From Phocoena phocoena (lineage: Eukaryota > Chordata > Mammalia > Artiodactyla > Phocoenidae), in contig NC_089236.1 in the NCBI RefSeq assembly GCF_963924675.1, positions 28,419,319 to 28,483,318 of the forward strand: 64,000 nucleotides of DNA, given 5' to 3'. Position numbers and translations under genes: made by a program. Below, piece after piece: positions 37,456-50,260 of this stretch. Numbering within the stretch: the stretch's first letter is position 1; each line of letters opens with the position of its first letter. The notes under the pieces were generated by a model. It was given only the letters and a program-made list of their open reading frames with translations, made no database searches and had not been told where the DNA came from.

Positions 37456-40075
37456 TTTTTTTAACACTCTATTTTTGTAGAGCAGCTTTAGGTTTATAGC
37501 AAAACTCATAGAAGGTATATAGCATTCCCATATAACCCTTGCTCACATAATGCATAGCCTCCCCCATTATCAGCATCTCCCACCAAAGTGGTACATTCAT
37601 TACAACTGATGAACCTACATTGAAATATCATTATCTTCCAAAGTCCATAGCTTACATTAGGGTTCACTCATGGCATTTTACATTCTATGGTTGTGGGCAG
37701 ATGTACAGTGACATGAACCCACCATTATAGTTTCATACAAAATAATTTTGTGCTCTGCCTATTTGTCCCTCGTTCCCACCACCCCATCCACACAAAATAT
37801 TTTTGTGCTCTGCCTATTTGTCCCTCTTTCCCACCACCCCATCCACCCCTGTGAACCACTGATCTTTCTCCATAATTTTGCTTTTACAGAATTTAGTTGG
37901 ACTATAGTTGGAATCATATAGTAGGTAGCCTTTTCAGATTGGCTTATTTCACTTGTAATATACATTTAAGATTCCTCCATTCTTTTCATGGCTTGATAGC
38001 TCATTTATTTTTAGTGCTATATCTATTACCTGTGTGTACCATAGTTTAACCTTTCATTTGCTGGGCATTCACCTACAAGAACATCTTGGTTGCTTCCAAG
38101 TTTTGGCAATTATAAATAAAGTAGCATTAAAAACCATGTGCAGGTTTTTGTGTGAACATAAATTTTCACATCCTTTGGTGAAATACCAAGGAACTGAGAT
38201 GTTGAATTATATGGTAAGGGGATATTTAGTTTTGTAAGAAGCCACCAAACATTCTTCCAGTGTTGGTGTACCATTTTACATTCCCACCAACGAGTGAAAT
38301 TTCCTGCTGCTTCACATCCTTGCCAGTGTTTGGTGTTGTCAGTGTTCCAAATTTTGGACATTTTAATAGGTGTGAGTGGTATCTCATTGTAATTTGTATT
38401 TCCTTGATGACATATGATATGGAGCATCTTTTCATATGCTTATTTATCATCTGCATTTCTTCATGAGTACGGTGTTTGTTAAGGTATTTCATCCATTTTT
38501 AAATCAGGTTGTTGGTTTTCTTGTTGGGTTTTAAAAGTCCTTTTTATATTTTATGCAACAGTCCTTTATCTGGTGTGTCATTTAGAAATATTTCTCCCAA
38601 TGTGGCTTTTCTTCTAATTCTCTTGATCTTGTCTTTTGCAGAGCAGAAGTTTTTTAACTTTAATGAGAATCAGCTTATTAACTATTTCCTTCATGGATTG
38701 TGCCTTTGGTGCTGTATTTGAAAGGTCTTCACCATACTCAAGATCATCTAGGCTTTGTCCTATGTATTTTCAAGGAGTTCTATAGTTTTGTATTTTACAT
38801 TTAGGTGTGTGACCCACTTTAAATTTATTTTTGAAAACCGTGAATTGTCTGTGTCTACATTCATTTTTTTTGCATGTGGATATTTAGTTATTACAGCACC
38901 AATTATTAAAAAGACTACTTTTGCTCCATTGTATTGCCTTTACTCCTTGGTCAAATACCAGTCTGTGTGGGTCTATATCTGGGCAATCTCTTCTGTTCCA
39001 TTGATCTAGTTATTTATTCTTTTACCAATAACCTCACTATCTTGGTTATTGTAGCTTTTATACTGAGATTTGAAGTCAGGTAGCATAAGTGCTCCAACTT
39101 TGTTCTTCTCCTTCAATATTGTGTTGGCTATAATGGGTCTTTTGCCTCCCTACAGAAACTTTAGGATAAATTTGTCAAAATACACCAAATAACTTACTGG
39201 CATTTTGATTGAAATTGCCTTGAATCTATAGATCAGGTTGGGAAGAAATGACTTCTTGATGATACAGTACTAGTCTTCCATGAACATGGAATATCACTTC
39301 ATTTGTTTAGTTCTTTGATTTTATTCATCTGGGGTTTGTAGATTTTCTCATATTGATTGTGCACATATTTTGTCAGATTTACACCTTAACATTTCTGTAA
39401 TGAGGGTGTTAAAGTAAATAGTAATAGTATTGTGTTTTTAATTTCAAGATCCATTTGTTCATTGTTGGTATATAGGAAAGACTTTTGTATTTTAACCTGG
39501 TGTCTTGCACCTTGTTATAAATATATATTTGTTTCAGGAATTTTTTGTGATTTTTAAAATCTTTCTACAGAGATGATCATGTTATCTGTAAACAAAGACT
39601 TCTTTCCAATCTGTATACTCTTTATTTCCTCTTGTATTATTGCATAAGCTAGAATTTCCAGTAAAATATTGAAAAGAAGTGGCAAGAGGAGGGATTCTTG
39701 CTTTGTGTGTGATCTTAGTGGGAAAGCTTCACAGTTCTCACCATTAATTATAATGATGGCTGTAATTTTCTGTAGATATTCTTTAGCAATTTGAGAATTG
39801 CTCCCTCTATTCCTAGTCTACCAATAAATTTTATCATCAATTGGTGTTGAATTTTGTCAAATGTTTTTTCTGCATCTATTGATATGATAATGTGATTTTT
39901 TTTTTTAGTTTGTTGATGTGATGGATTACATTAATTAATTTTCAAATGTTGAACCACCCTTGCATACATGGGAGCGATCCCACTTGATTGTGATGCATAA
40001 TTCTCTTTTGAACACTGTTCGATTCAAGTTGCTAATATTTGGTTGAGGATTATATTATAAGTTCTTGATTGTATT
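37456..40075 (-). mobile_element. Old L1 LINE, 5' truncated
   Basis: On the + strand the antisense L1 series is seen: a T-rich start (37452-37462), 3'UTR-like sequence with taatgcatagcctcccccat, then ORF2 C-terminal antisense (ttttagtgctatatctatta; ttggttgcttccaagttttg; attcccaccaacgagtgaaa), and further up to the RT region (atgttttttctgcatctatt at about 39860). It ends near 40075 in the RT domain. More diverged than the neighbouring L1 at 34773. The twin-primed L1 is inserted next to its A-rich tail. Confidence 0.85.
37746..37846. repeat. Tandem duplication, 46-bp unit at 55-bp spacing
   Basis: The 46-bp segment at 37746-37791 (starting ttttgtgctctgcctatttg) recurs at 37801-37846 with one mismatch (g/t). 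Between them is a 9-bp spacer. It lies in the 3'UTR part of the old L1 and is a local duplication within this copy or its subfamily. Confidence 0.93.
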
Positions 40076-41004
40076 TCCAAGAAAACATATACAAGTTTAA
40101 TCCTGAAGTCCTATTGAAAGCAACTGATAGAATTATCTTCACTTTACCTGGAAATATTATATCATTCACTGAACTTTGCTTATCAAGGTAACTTCAAAAG
40201 AGTAAATTGTCTTCTTAAAAATCTGTATCAAAAAATTTAAAATACCATTTGAAGATAATTTTAGAATAAATGTGAAAATTCCCATTTGAGAGGGAAAATT
40301 CCCCAGTAATTATGAATGGATAGGAGCTTCTTCAGGAAACCAAAACCAATGATGTTTATAGGTAGAACATTTTGTTCCTGATAAGCATGCCACAGCTCTT
40401 TGATTTTAATAAGTGAAAAAGAGTACAGCACAGGCGTATGATACTAAAATATCAAGGCTGACATTTATTAAACAGAAATTTAATGGATAAAAATTATCAC
40501 AAACTATTTTTCTATATTAAAGCACACAGAAAATATGTTTTTAAACCAAATATTAAATATTTAATTATTTTTATATCTTCACTTAAAATACTGTATGACA
40601 CAATAATATGTTTTTTCAGTGTGATTTTTTGAGTTGGAAAGAAAACCAAGAATAGTGAAATAAATTGTAAGTAATAGAACACCCTAACTTTCTGTGATTC
40701 CTGGCCAGATTTGAACTTGCAGATTACTACGTCATTCTTAAAAATCCCTGCCTTTAATCTGTGTGTAATTTCACACTACTGATCATTTTTTAGCTTTCTA
40801 ACTTCTACAGTAACTCCTTTGTTCAATTGTTATACTTTCCCCACCATATTGAGGACTTCTCAGGATTAAATCTTTATTTTTACGTTCTTTTCATATCTAT
40901 ACACACTTGGTGACTGAATACACTATAGAACATCTTTGCATAAAGGCATGCTTTCTATGTTCCCAATGCAGGAATATCTTCTGAATTTGGAATTTTTTCT
41001 CCAA
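40076..41004. other. Unmatched AT-rich DNA
   Basis: About 930 bp, no recognised repeat, gene or RNA. Confidence 0.45.
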
Positions 41005-41100
41005 TATTTTAATAATAGTTACCACTTATTTAAATGTACTATGTGGTAAGCAAAACTTGTAGTACATATCTACATTATCTCATATGATCCTTAAATCCTA
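41005..41100 (-). repeat. MIR-like fragment
   Basis: On the + strand taatagttaccacttattta, then gtactatgtggtaagcaaaa and tctacattatctcatatgat with ccttaaatcctatac. This is the antisense order of the MIR tail. Short and diverged. Confidence 0.55.
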
Positions 41101-41814
41101 TACAACAGTGGCAAAAAATAGTGATTAAGCTTGTAACCCATTCTGCTTTCCTATTGAGGATTTTTGGATTAATTATTAAGTCGCTGTGTAGTTAGTACCG
41201 GACTCCTATTTGTTCATTGATACCATTATTTAATCATGTCAATAATTCAGGTTTAGAATATCAGCAAACATACAGATGTTTTCAAGTGTCCTTTCCTTCC
41301 TTTTATACAGATTCTTTTGTATTTTTAATAGTTGTAGTTACCTAGCATTTTGCTGTTTCATTTACCAAGTATTTCCTTATGAGACCTCTGTTAAATATTT
41401 AAGCCCGTTTGCTTAAAGTCAGTTACAGTAGAATTCCATAAAAAATGAAGATTAGGATAGAAGAAGAATATATATTTTCCATTCCATATGACATTTGTAA
41501 TCTAGAAAATGTATAATATTTTATTTAATTAAAATTGATGATGAAGTTATGGCTTATTTGTAATAATACAGAATTAAAACTCCTACAAAAGATAACATCA
41601 GAACACTTCCTGTGAGCTTTGGGTGGATATGCCTATGTCCCCCACTTGAGAGATGTAATGTTGCCAATATGTTCACATAATTCTTCTCTCTGTAAGTACA
41701 GGGTAAGTCTCAGCTGGTCTGATAAAGCATGTGTTTATAAGCAGGGATGCTTGAATCCGTAACACTAACAGATCCTTAGCCAAAGTTGAATCACTAAATA
41801 TTGATTAATATATT
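41101..41814. other. Unmatched DNA
   Basis: About 700 bp, no recognised repeat or gene. Confidence 0.45.
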
Positions 41815-42831
41815 CCAGCATCCACAAAAAGGGTTTAATTTCCAAAATACAAACAGCTCATACAACTCAACAACAAAAAGCAAACAGCCCAATCGAAAAA
41901 TGGGCAAGAGACATAAATAGACATTTCTCCAAAGAAGACATGAATATGGCCATGAAAAGAAGCTCAGCATCACTAATTATTAGAGAAATGCAAATCAAAA
42001 CTACAGTGAGGCCTCACCTCACACCAGTTAGAATGTCCATCATTAAAAAGTCTACAAATAACAAATGTTGGAAAGGGTGTGGAGAAAAGGGAACCCTCCT
42101 ACACTGTTGGTGGGAATGTAAGTTGGTGAAGCCACTAAAGTAAACAGTATGGAGGTTCCTCAAAAACTAAAAATAGAGTTGCCATATGATCCAGCAATCC
42201 CACTCTTAGGCATATATCCAGACAAAACTATAACTCAAAAAATACATGTACCCCCTACATTCATAGCAGCACTATTCACAATAGCAAAGACATGGAAACA
42301 ACCTAAATGTCCATCAACAGATGATTAGATAAAGAAGATATGGTACATATATACAATGGAATATTACTCAGCCATAAAAAATGTATGAAGTAAAGTCATT
42401 TGCAGAAACATGAATGGAACTAGAGATTATCATACTAAGTGAAGTAAGTCAGAAAGAGAAAGACAAATACCATATGATATCACTTAGTGTGGAATCTAAA
42501 ATATGACACAAATAAACTTTATCCATGAAACAGAAACAGCCTCACAGACATAGAGAACAGACTTGTGGTGGCCAAGGGGGAGGGGGGGAGGGGGAGGGAT
42601 GGAGTGGGAGTTTGGGTTTAGCAGATGCAAACTATTATACATAAAATAGATAAACAACAATGTCCTGCTCTATGGCAAAAGGGACTATATTTAATATCCT
42701 GTGATAAACTATAATAGAAAAGGATATAAAAAAAAGAATGTATATATATATTATATGTATATATAATATATATATGAATCACTTTGTTGTACAGCAGGAA
42801 CTAATGCAACATTTTAAATCAACTATACTTC

Positions 42832-42835
<4 letters not shown>
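41815..42835 (+). mobile_element. L1 LINE, 3' kilobase
   Basis: + strand ORF2 C-terminus: ccatgaaaagaagctcagca, the phrase [20 protein letters not shown] within 41940-42143, then ccatatgatccagcaatccc and attactcagccataaaaaat. The 3'UTR contains a G-rich run, gggggagggggggaggggga, at 42577-42596, a known L1 3'UTR feature able to form a G-quadruplex. It ends with actttgttgtacagcaggaa and aactatacttcaatt, followed directly by a TA microsatellite in place of a plain A-tail. Frames are broken after residue 67 of the open part. Confidence 0.9.

Positions 42836-42902
<67 letters not shown>
42836..42902. repeat. (TA)n microsatellite
   Basis: About 33 uninterrupted AT dinucleotides at the 3' end of the L1. 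A second, interrupted TA-rich tract is at 42740-42774. Likely grown from the A/T-rich tail. The + strand frame of alternating Tyr-Ile (42738-42974) is an artefact of it. Confidence 0.97.
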
Positions 42903-42905
<3 letters not shown>

Positions 42906-43274
42906 CACTGTCCAAAACAAAGGGACAACCTGTACCAACTTATCAGCACTGTTTACAGAAAATATACAGATTGACAGTTTGCATGTGGTTTCTATTATAT
43001 TCTCTTGGTTTCTGCTATTGATCTTAATCTAGCAGCCTGATACAGGTTATGTTACCAAAGAAATATAAAAGATCTCTCCTCAGATGAGCCTGTGGATTGC
43101 CTGAGTCTAAAATATTTTATATGTGTTATGATCCAAAGATGAAACATATCCTGTAACATAAAGAATCTTGACACCTGGAATTCTTGAACATCTCCAATAT
43201 ATGCCTGTGTTTTATTTATCTTGCTGTTTTGTATCTTTTGCATTACTTTGTTTAACCGCTTTTTTGTGATGGCT

Positions 43275-43435
43275 TTAAAATTTTATTTTCATCACTTTCA
43301 TTGAGATAGAATTGACATACAACACAGTATACCTTTAAGTTTTACAGTATAATGATTTGACCTACATGCATCATTAAATGATTACCACTACAAGTTTAGT
43401 GAACATCCATTTTCTTATATAGACAAAAAATAAAA
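43275..43435 (-). mobile_element. Short old L1 3'UTR fragment
   Basis: On the + strand cactttcattgagatagaat, then tgacatacaacacagtatac and taatgatttgacctacatgc, the antisense of an L1M-type 3'UTR. No ORF2 part. Ends approximate. Confidence 0.65.
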
Positions 43436-44121
43436 GAAAAAATATATTTTCCTTGTGATTTACCAAAAAATCTTCATATATAGCTTACAGCATCGTTAAT
43501 TATGTTTATCATGTTGCATATTATTTATATCTTTAGTGCCTATTTATCTTATAAGTGGAAGTTTGTACCTTTGGGCCACATTCTTCAACATACAAAGATA
43601 TTACATTACTTTTTTTCTTGGACAAGTAATTTAAAAAAATAGCACTACAGTGAGTTAAGTGTAAATAAGTCAGAAACAAATGGATCACATAGCCATTGAG
43701 ACCCACATTTTGAAAAACAAGTGAGAAATTCCTACTGTTTTGTATCCTCAAATATAAAAATATCTTTTACTTTTAAAAAAGTTTTGTAGTTTTTATCATG
43801 TTTTAACTCAAAGGTCATGTTTCTTTTTTTTTTAATTGAAGTATAGTTGACTTGCAATATTATATTAGTTTCATGTGTACACCATAGTGATTTAGTATTT
43901 TTATAGATTATAATCCATTAAAAATTATTATAGAATAATGGCTATAATTCCTGATGCTATACAATATATCTTTGTTGTTTATCTATTTTATGCATAGTAA
44001 TTTGTGTCTCTTAATCCCATACCCCTATCTTGCTCCTCCCTTCTTCCCCCTACTCTCTGGTAACCATTAGTTGGTTTTCTATGTCTGTTTCTATTTTGCT
44101 ATACATTCGTTTGTTTTATTT

Positions 44122-47100
44122 TTAGATTCCACATGTAAATGATAACATAGAATATTATTCTTTCTCTGTCTGACTTATTTCACTAAGCATATTGTCTAGG
44201 TCCAGCCACATTGCTGTAAATGGCAGAATTTCATTCTTTTTTATGGCTGAGTAATATTCCATTTTATCGATATAGGTAGGTAGGTAGATAGATAGATAGA
44301 TAGCTCATCTTCTTTGTCTGTTTGTTGATATACACTTAGGTTACTTCCATATCTTAGCTATTGTAAATACAGCTGCTATGAACATTGGGGTGCATGTAGC
44401 TTTTCAAATTTATGCTTTCCTTTTTTTCCAAATATATACCCAGGAGTGGAACTGCTAGATGGATCATGTGGTAGTTCCATTTTTAGTTTTTTGAGGAACC
44501 TCCATACTGTTTTTCATGGTGGCTGCACCAATTTACATTCCCACCAACAGTATAGAAGTGTTCCCTTTTCACCGCATGCTCACCAACATTTGCTATTTGT
44601 GGTCTTTTTGCTGATAGCCATCTGACAGGTGTGACGTGATACCTCATTTTTATTTTGAGTTGCATTCTCTAGTAATTAGTGATTTTGAGTGTCTTTCCAT
44701 GGCTTGTTAGCTATCTGTATGTCTTCTTTGTAAAGATGTCTATTCAGGTCTTTTCCCCATTTTTTGATTGGGTTGTTTATTTTTTTGATATTGAGTTGTA
44801 TAAGCTATTTTTATATTTTGGAACTCAACATTTTGTCAGTCATATAGTTTGCAAATATTTTCCCCCATTCTGTAGATTGTCTTAGAGTTTTATGGATGTT
44901 TTCCTTTGTTGTGCAAAAGCTTTTTGTCCCATTTGTTAATTTGTACTTTTGGTTCTTTTTCCTTAGGAGATAGATCCAAAAAACATATTTCTACAATTAA
45001 TGTCAAAGAGTGCTTTGCGTATGTTCTCTTCTAGGAGTTTTATGGTTTAATATCTTGCATGTAGGTCTTTAATCCATTTTTAATTGTCTTTTGTATATGG
45101 TGTAAATGTTCTAACCTTATTCCTTTAAATGTATGTGTCCAGATTTCCCAGCACAAGGTATTGATGAGACTATCTTTTCTCCATTGTATATTCTTGTAGA
45201 TTAACTTTGTTGTAGATTAACTGACCACAGGTGTGTGGGTTTATTTCTGGGCTGTCTATTACTTTCCACTGATCTATGTATCTGTTTTTTGGGCCAGTAT
45301 TACACTGTTTGGATTACTTTAGCTTTGAAGTATAGTCTGAAGTCAGGGAGGGTGATACCTCCAGCTTTCTTCTTTTTTCTCAAGATTGCTTTAGAAATTT
45401 TGGGTCTTTTATGGCTCCATCTAAATTTTAGGATTATTTGTTCTGGTTCTGTGAAAAATGTCATGGGTATTTTGTAAGAATTGCATTGAATCTGTAGATT
45501 GTAGTATGGCCATTGTAACAATATCAATTCTTCAAATTCAAGAGCACAGGCTGTCTTTCCATGTCTTTATTATCATCTTCAACCTCCTTCATTAATATTT
45601 TATAGTTTTCGGGGTTTGGTCTTTCACCTCCTTAGTTAAGTTTATTCCTAGGTATTTTATTCTTTTTCATATGATTTTAATTTTTTTCTTTCTCTTTCTG
45701 GTAGTTTATTATTAGTGTATAGACAAGCAACAGTTTTCTGTATATTAATCTTGTATCCTAGAACTTACTGATTTCATTTATTAGGACTAAGAGTTTTCTG
45801 CTAGACAGTTAAGGGTTTTCCATATAGAGTATCCTGTCACCTGAAAGTTTGAATTCTTAGCTTACCATATGGATTCTTTTTATTTCTTTTTCTCATCTAA
45901 TTGCTCTGACAAGGATTTCTCATACTATGTGTAATAGAAATGGCAAGAGTGGACATCATTGTCTTGTTACTGAATTTAAAAGAAAGACTTTCAGATTTTT
46001 ATTGTTGAGTATGATGTTAACTGTGGGTTTGTCATAACTTGCCTTTATTATGCTGAAATATGTTCTCTCCATACAAACTTTGATGAGAATTTTTATCATG
46101 AATGGATGTCAAATGTTTTTTTCTGCCTCTATTGAAATGATCATGAGATTTTTATTCTTTCTTTTGTTAATGTGATGTATCACACTGATTGGTTTGCAAA
46201 TATTGAAACATCCTTGTGTCTCTGGAATAAATCCAACTTGATCATGGTGTATGATCCTTTTTATATATTGTTGGATTCTGTTTGCTAATATTTTGTTGAT
46301 AAAATTTTCATTTATATTCATCTAAGATATTGGTCTGTCATTTTTTTTTTTGTAATCTCATTGTCTGGTTTTGATATCAGTGTAATCATGGCTTCATAGA
46401 ATGAATTTGGGTGCGTTCTGTCCTAAACTTTTTGGAATAGTTTGTGAAGGATAAGAATTAACTCTTCTTTATATGTTCAGTAAAATTCCCCTGTGAAGCT
46501 GTCTTGGACTTGGCGTTTTGTCTGTTGGATTTTTTTTTTTTTTTCAATACAAATTCAATTGCACTACTAGTAATATGTCTGTTCAAATTGTCTATTTCTT
46601 CTTGATTCTGTCTTGGCAAGTTATATGTTTCTAGAAATTTGTCCGTTTAATTTAGCTTTTCCAATTTTTTATCATATACATATTTGAGGTATACTCATGG
46701 TTTTTTTGTAGCTCTGTGGAATGTTGTTGTATATTTCTCCTCTTTCATTTCATATTTTGTTTATTTGGGTCCTCACTATTTTCTTTTTAGTGAGCATGGC
46801 TAAAAGTTTATCAATTTTGTTTATCTTAAAAAAACTCATTTTTTCATGGATATTTTCTATTGCTTTTTATTTCCTATTTTATTTATTTCCTCTCTAATAT
46901 TTTATTTCCTTCCTTCTGCCGACTTTTGGCTTTTTTTTTCCTAATTACTTTAGGAGGTAGGTTAGGTTGTTTTTGAGTCTTTTTGTTTGTTTGTTTCTAG
47001 AGGAAGGCCTGTATAAACTTGGTATAAACTTTTCTCTTAGAACTAGTTTTGCTGCATCCCATAGATTTTGGAGAGTTGTGTTTCCATTTTCATTTGTCTT

Positions 47101-47929
47101 CAGGTATTTTCTGATTTCTTTTTTGATTTCTTCATTAAGCCATTTGTTTTTTAGTAGCATGTTGTTTATTCACCAACTGTTTTTTTCTTTTCCCATTTTT
47201 CTTCCTGTGATTGATTCTAGTTTCATACCATTGTGATCTGAAAAAAATACTTGATATCTTCTATCCTCTTAAATTTGTTGAGACTTGTTTTGTGGTCTAG
47301 CATATGATCTACCTTAGAGAACATTCCATATGCACTTGAAAAGAAAATGTATTCTGATGTTTTGAGATGTAAAGTCCTATGGATTTCTGTTAAGTCCAAA
47401 TGGTCTATTGTGTCATAAGACCGGTATTATCTTACTGATTTTCTGTCAGGATGAACTGTCTATTGTTGTAAGTGGGTTGTTAGAATCTCCTACTGTTATT
47501 ATTTTATTGCTAATGTCTCCCTTTATGACTGTTAGTATTTGCTTTATATATTTAGGTACTCCTCTATTGGGTCCATATATGTTAATGGGTGTAATATCCT
47601 TTGTTTGTATTGATTCCTTTATCATTATATAATGCCTTTCCTTGTCTTCAGTTAGGGCCCTTGTTTTGAAGGCATTCTGCCTGATATGAGTATTGCTACT
47701 TCAGCTTTCTTGTTGTTTCCTTTTGCATGAAATATATTTTTCCATCCCCTAATTTGCAGTTTGTCTGTGTCTTTAGCTCTAAAATTAGTCTCTTGTAGGT
47801 TCCATATAGATAGATCTTATTTTATTTTATTTATTTTTAAATTCAGTCAGCCACCTTATATCTTTGGATTGGAGCATTTAGTTCATTGACATTTAAAGTA
47901 GTTATTGATAGGTATGTGCTTATTGCCAT
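44122..47929 (-). pseudogene. Decayed L1 ORF2 (endonuclease-RT)
   Basis: The start codon is preserved as ATG at 47929-47927, followed by the STYLSI and LNVN phrases of the endonuclease. Open scraps follow: 47160-46945 (end of the endonuclease region, LWDAAKLVLREKF), 46321-46109 ([22 protein letters not shown], and MIISIEAEK where functional copies have IDAEK) and 45527-45300 (thumb: [20 protein letters not shown]). Between them the frame is broken many times. The Asp-to-Glu change in the RT motif and the stops make it nonfunctional. The stop is near 44122-44124. Confidence 0.82.
44273..44303. repeat. GGTA/GATA microsatellite
   Basis: About seven tetranucleotides, taggtaggtaggtag turning into atagatagatag, inside ORF2 antisense of the old L1. 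Confidence 0.9.
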
Positions 47930-48423
47930 TTTATTACTTGTTTTCTGGATTTTTTTTTAGTTCTATGTTCTTTTTTCTTCTTTTTGTTTCTTCCCTTTTT
48001 GTTTGATGATTTTCTTTAGTATTATGCTTGTGTTCTTTTTAGTTTTTGTGTATCTATTGTAGGTTTTAAATTTGTGGTTACCATGAGGTTCATATATATT
48101 TACCTATAACTATGTATACTTGTTTTAAACTGGTAGCTATTTAAATTCAAACATACTCTAAAAGATCAATATTTTTACCCTCCTTCCCCATGTTTTGCCT
48201 TTTTGGTGTCATATTTCACATATTTATGTTTATCTCTTAACTGTTTATTGTAGTTATAGTTGTTTTTACAGTTTTGGTTTGCTTTTTTTGTCTTTTAATC
48301 TTTGTACTGGCTTATTTAAGTGCTTAATCCTTAGTTCTTATATATATTTGCCTTTCCTAGTGAGATTTTTCTCTTTCCTATAAATTTTTACTTATTTTTC
48401 ACTTAGAGAAAACACTTTAAAAC

Positions 48424-49679
48424 TTATTTTAGGGTGGGTATAGTGTTAATAAATTCTTTTACTTTGTGCTTATCTGAAGAGTTCTTTATCTTTTCTTCTA
48501 TTCTAAACAATATACATATATTATGGAAAGGCATTTTATTTTAAATATAACAATGTGTACAGGTCAATCCCAAACTCCCAATCTATCCCTCCTCTCCTCC
48601 TTTCCCCACCACCGATGGTAACCATAAGTCTGTTATTCAAGTCTGTGAGTTTTGTAAATAAGTTCATTTTTTTTTTTTATATTCCACATGTAAGCAATAT
48701 CATGTGATATTTAGCTTTCTCTGTCTGACTTACTTCACTTAGCCTGATAATCATCAGTTCCATCCACATTGCTGCAAATGACATTATTTCATTCTTTTTA
48801 GTAGCTGAGTAATATTCCCTTGTATAGATGTATCACATTTTCTTTATCCATTAATCTGCTGATTACTTCCAAGTCTTGGTTCTTGTAAAGAGTGCAGCAA
48901 TGAACATTGAGGTGTATTTATACTTTCAAACCATGTTTGATATGGTAATGATACTTTGCTGGGTATCCTGGGTTGCAGATTTTCCTTTTGAGCAGTTTGA
49001 ATATATCATTCCACTCTTTTTGGCCTGCAAAGTTTATGCTGAAAAATCAGCTGATAACTTTATAGGGGTTCTTTGTATAGGATTATTTGCTTTTCTCTTG
49101 CTGCCTTTAGTATTCTCTTTTTAACATTTTGCCATTTTAGTTATGATATGTCTTTGTGTGGCTTGTTTGGGTTCTTCTTCTTTGGGGACCCTCTGTGCTT
49201 CCTATATCTGGATATCTGTTTCTTCCATCATGTTTGGGAAATTTTCAGCCATAATTTCTTCAAATATATTTTTGATCCCCTTCTCTCTCTCTTCTCCTTC
49301 TGGGACTCCTATAATGCAAATGTTGGTATGCTTCATGTTATTCCAGAATGTCTTCATTTTTTTTTTTTTCCTTTTTGCTGTTCTAATTGGGTGATTTCCT
49401 TTACTCTGTTTTCCAGAGCACTTCTGTTTATCACCTAGTCTGCTATTAATGCCTTCTAGTATGTTTTTCATTTCAACTATTGTATTCTTTAGTTCTGACT
49501 GGTTCATTTTTATGATTTCTATTTCATTTTTAAAATCCTCACTGTTTTCATCTGCTTTTTTCTCTAACTCATTTAACATTCTTATTAGCATGCTTTGAAT
49601 TCTTTATCTAGTCTATTGCTTATTTGTTTCATTATTTTTTCAGTTCTTTTAGTTGAGACCAGTTCCTTTGCCATTTCAT
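48424..49679 (-). pseudogene. Decayed L1 ORF1 split by a nested L1
   Basis: ORF1 encodes the L1 RNA-binding chaperone. The open N-terminal part (49591-49202) has a coiled-coil-like charged segment (LNELEKKADENSEDFKNEIE) and then the start of the RNA-binding core (CIIGVPEGEEREKGIKNIFE). The C-terminal part is cut at about 48935 and resumes at about 48515, ending with INTIPTLK and a stop at 48426-48424. The cut is the nested L1 tail at 48516-48935. The start is probably the ATG at 49679-49677. Confidence 0.78.
48516..48935 (-). mobile_element. Nested 5'-truncated L1 tail
   Basis: On the + strand, L1 3'UTR antisense (ggcattttattttaaatata; ggtcaatcccaaactcccaa; cacatgtaagcaatatcatg) and the last part of ORF2 antisense (gtagctgagtaatattccct; ccattaatctgctgattact). 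This is the 3' end of one L1 lying inside ORF1 of another. The host ORF1 sequence is interrupted at 48515 and continues at about 48936. Ends approximate, target duplication not resolved. Confidence 0.8.
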
Positions 49680-50260
49680 TTTGCTTAACTTTCTCTGCCC
49701 CTATGAATTTAGGTGAAATGATTACCTATTAAGTCTTGAAGCAAGCACTGTTCTTATGTGGCAACATCCTGCCTTTGGTGGGAGAACTGGATTTGACATG
49801 GATACCAGTCACATCCTTCCTCAGTGTGTGCTGGCAGCTATTACTTGGTAGGGAGTGGGGCTGGAGATGAAAGGGCTAGAGCTGGAGCCAGGTGTAAGGT
49901 GGATTTCCCCTCTTCTCAGTGGCCATCACCACCCTATTGGTGGCAAGGTCTGATTGCAAGTTGCTGGAGCAGAAGACATGAGGGTCAGGCTTGAGCTGGC
50001 TTTGTTCCCTTGAAGTTGTTTGGTTTTTTTTCCCCCCTCTCCCAGTACAAGACACTTACCCCAGTGAGAAGGAGTGCTGATGTGAGTGAGGTCTATGTGG
50101 ACTGTCAGCTCATGTTGGCTGCACACAGAGTTTGGAGCTGTCTTTGATGCACCAGTGAGCTGCCTGTGCAGCTGTCAGCAATTGTTCCCCTTGCTCTGCT
50201 CAGACACAGCCTCAGGTCCCCTTTGTCCCTCACTGTCAATTACTCCCCCAGGATAAAATT

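Larger units (their letters stand above)
43828..50260 (-). mobile_element. Near full-length old L1 LINE with nested L1 tail
   Basis: Read from the right on the - strand: GC-richer 5'UTR (50260-49680), ORF1 (49679-48424, interrupted), a spacer of about 490 bp, ORF2 (47929-44122) and a 3'UTR ending in a T-run on + (43828-43838, then aattgaagtatagttgactt). Total about 6.4 kb including the 420-bp nested L1 piece at 48516-48935. All ORFs carry multiple stops and shifts, so it is inactive. More diverged than the full-length L1 at 54026. A short GATA/GGTA microsatellite lies within (44273-44303). No convincing target duplication was found. Confidence 0.88.
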
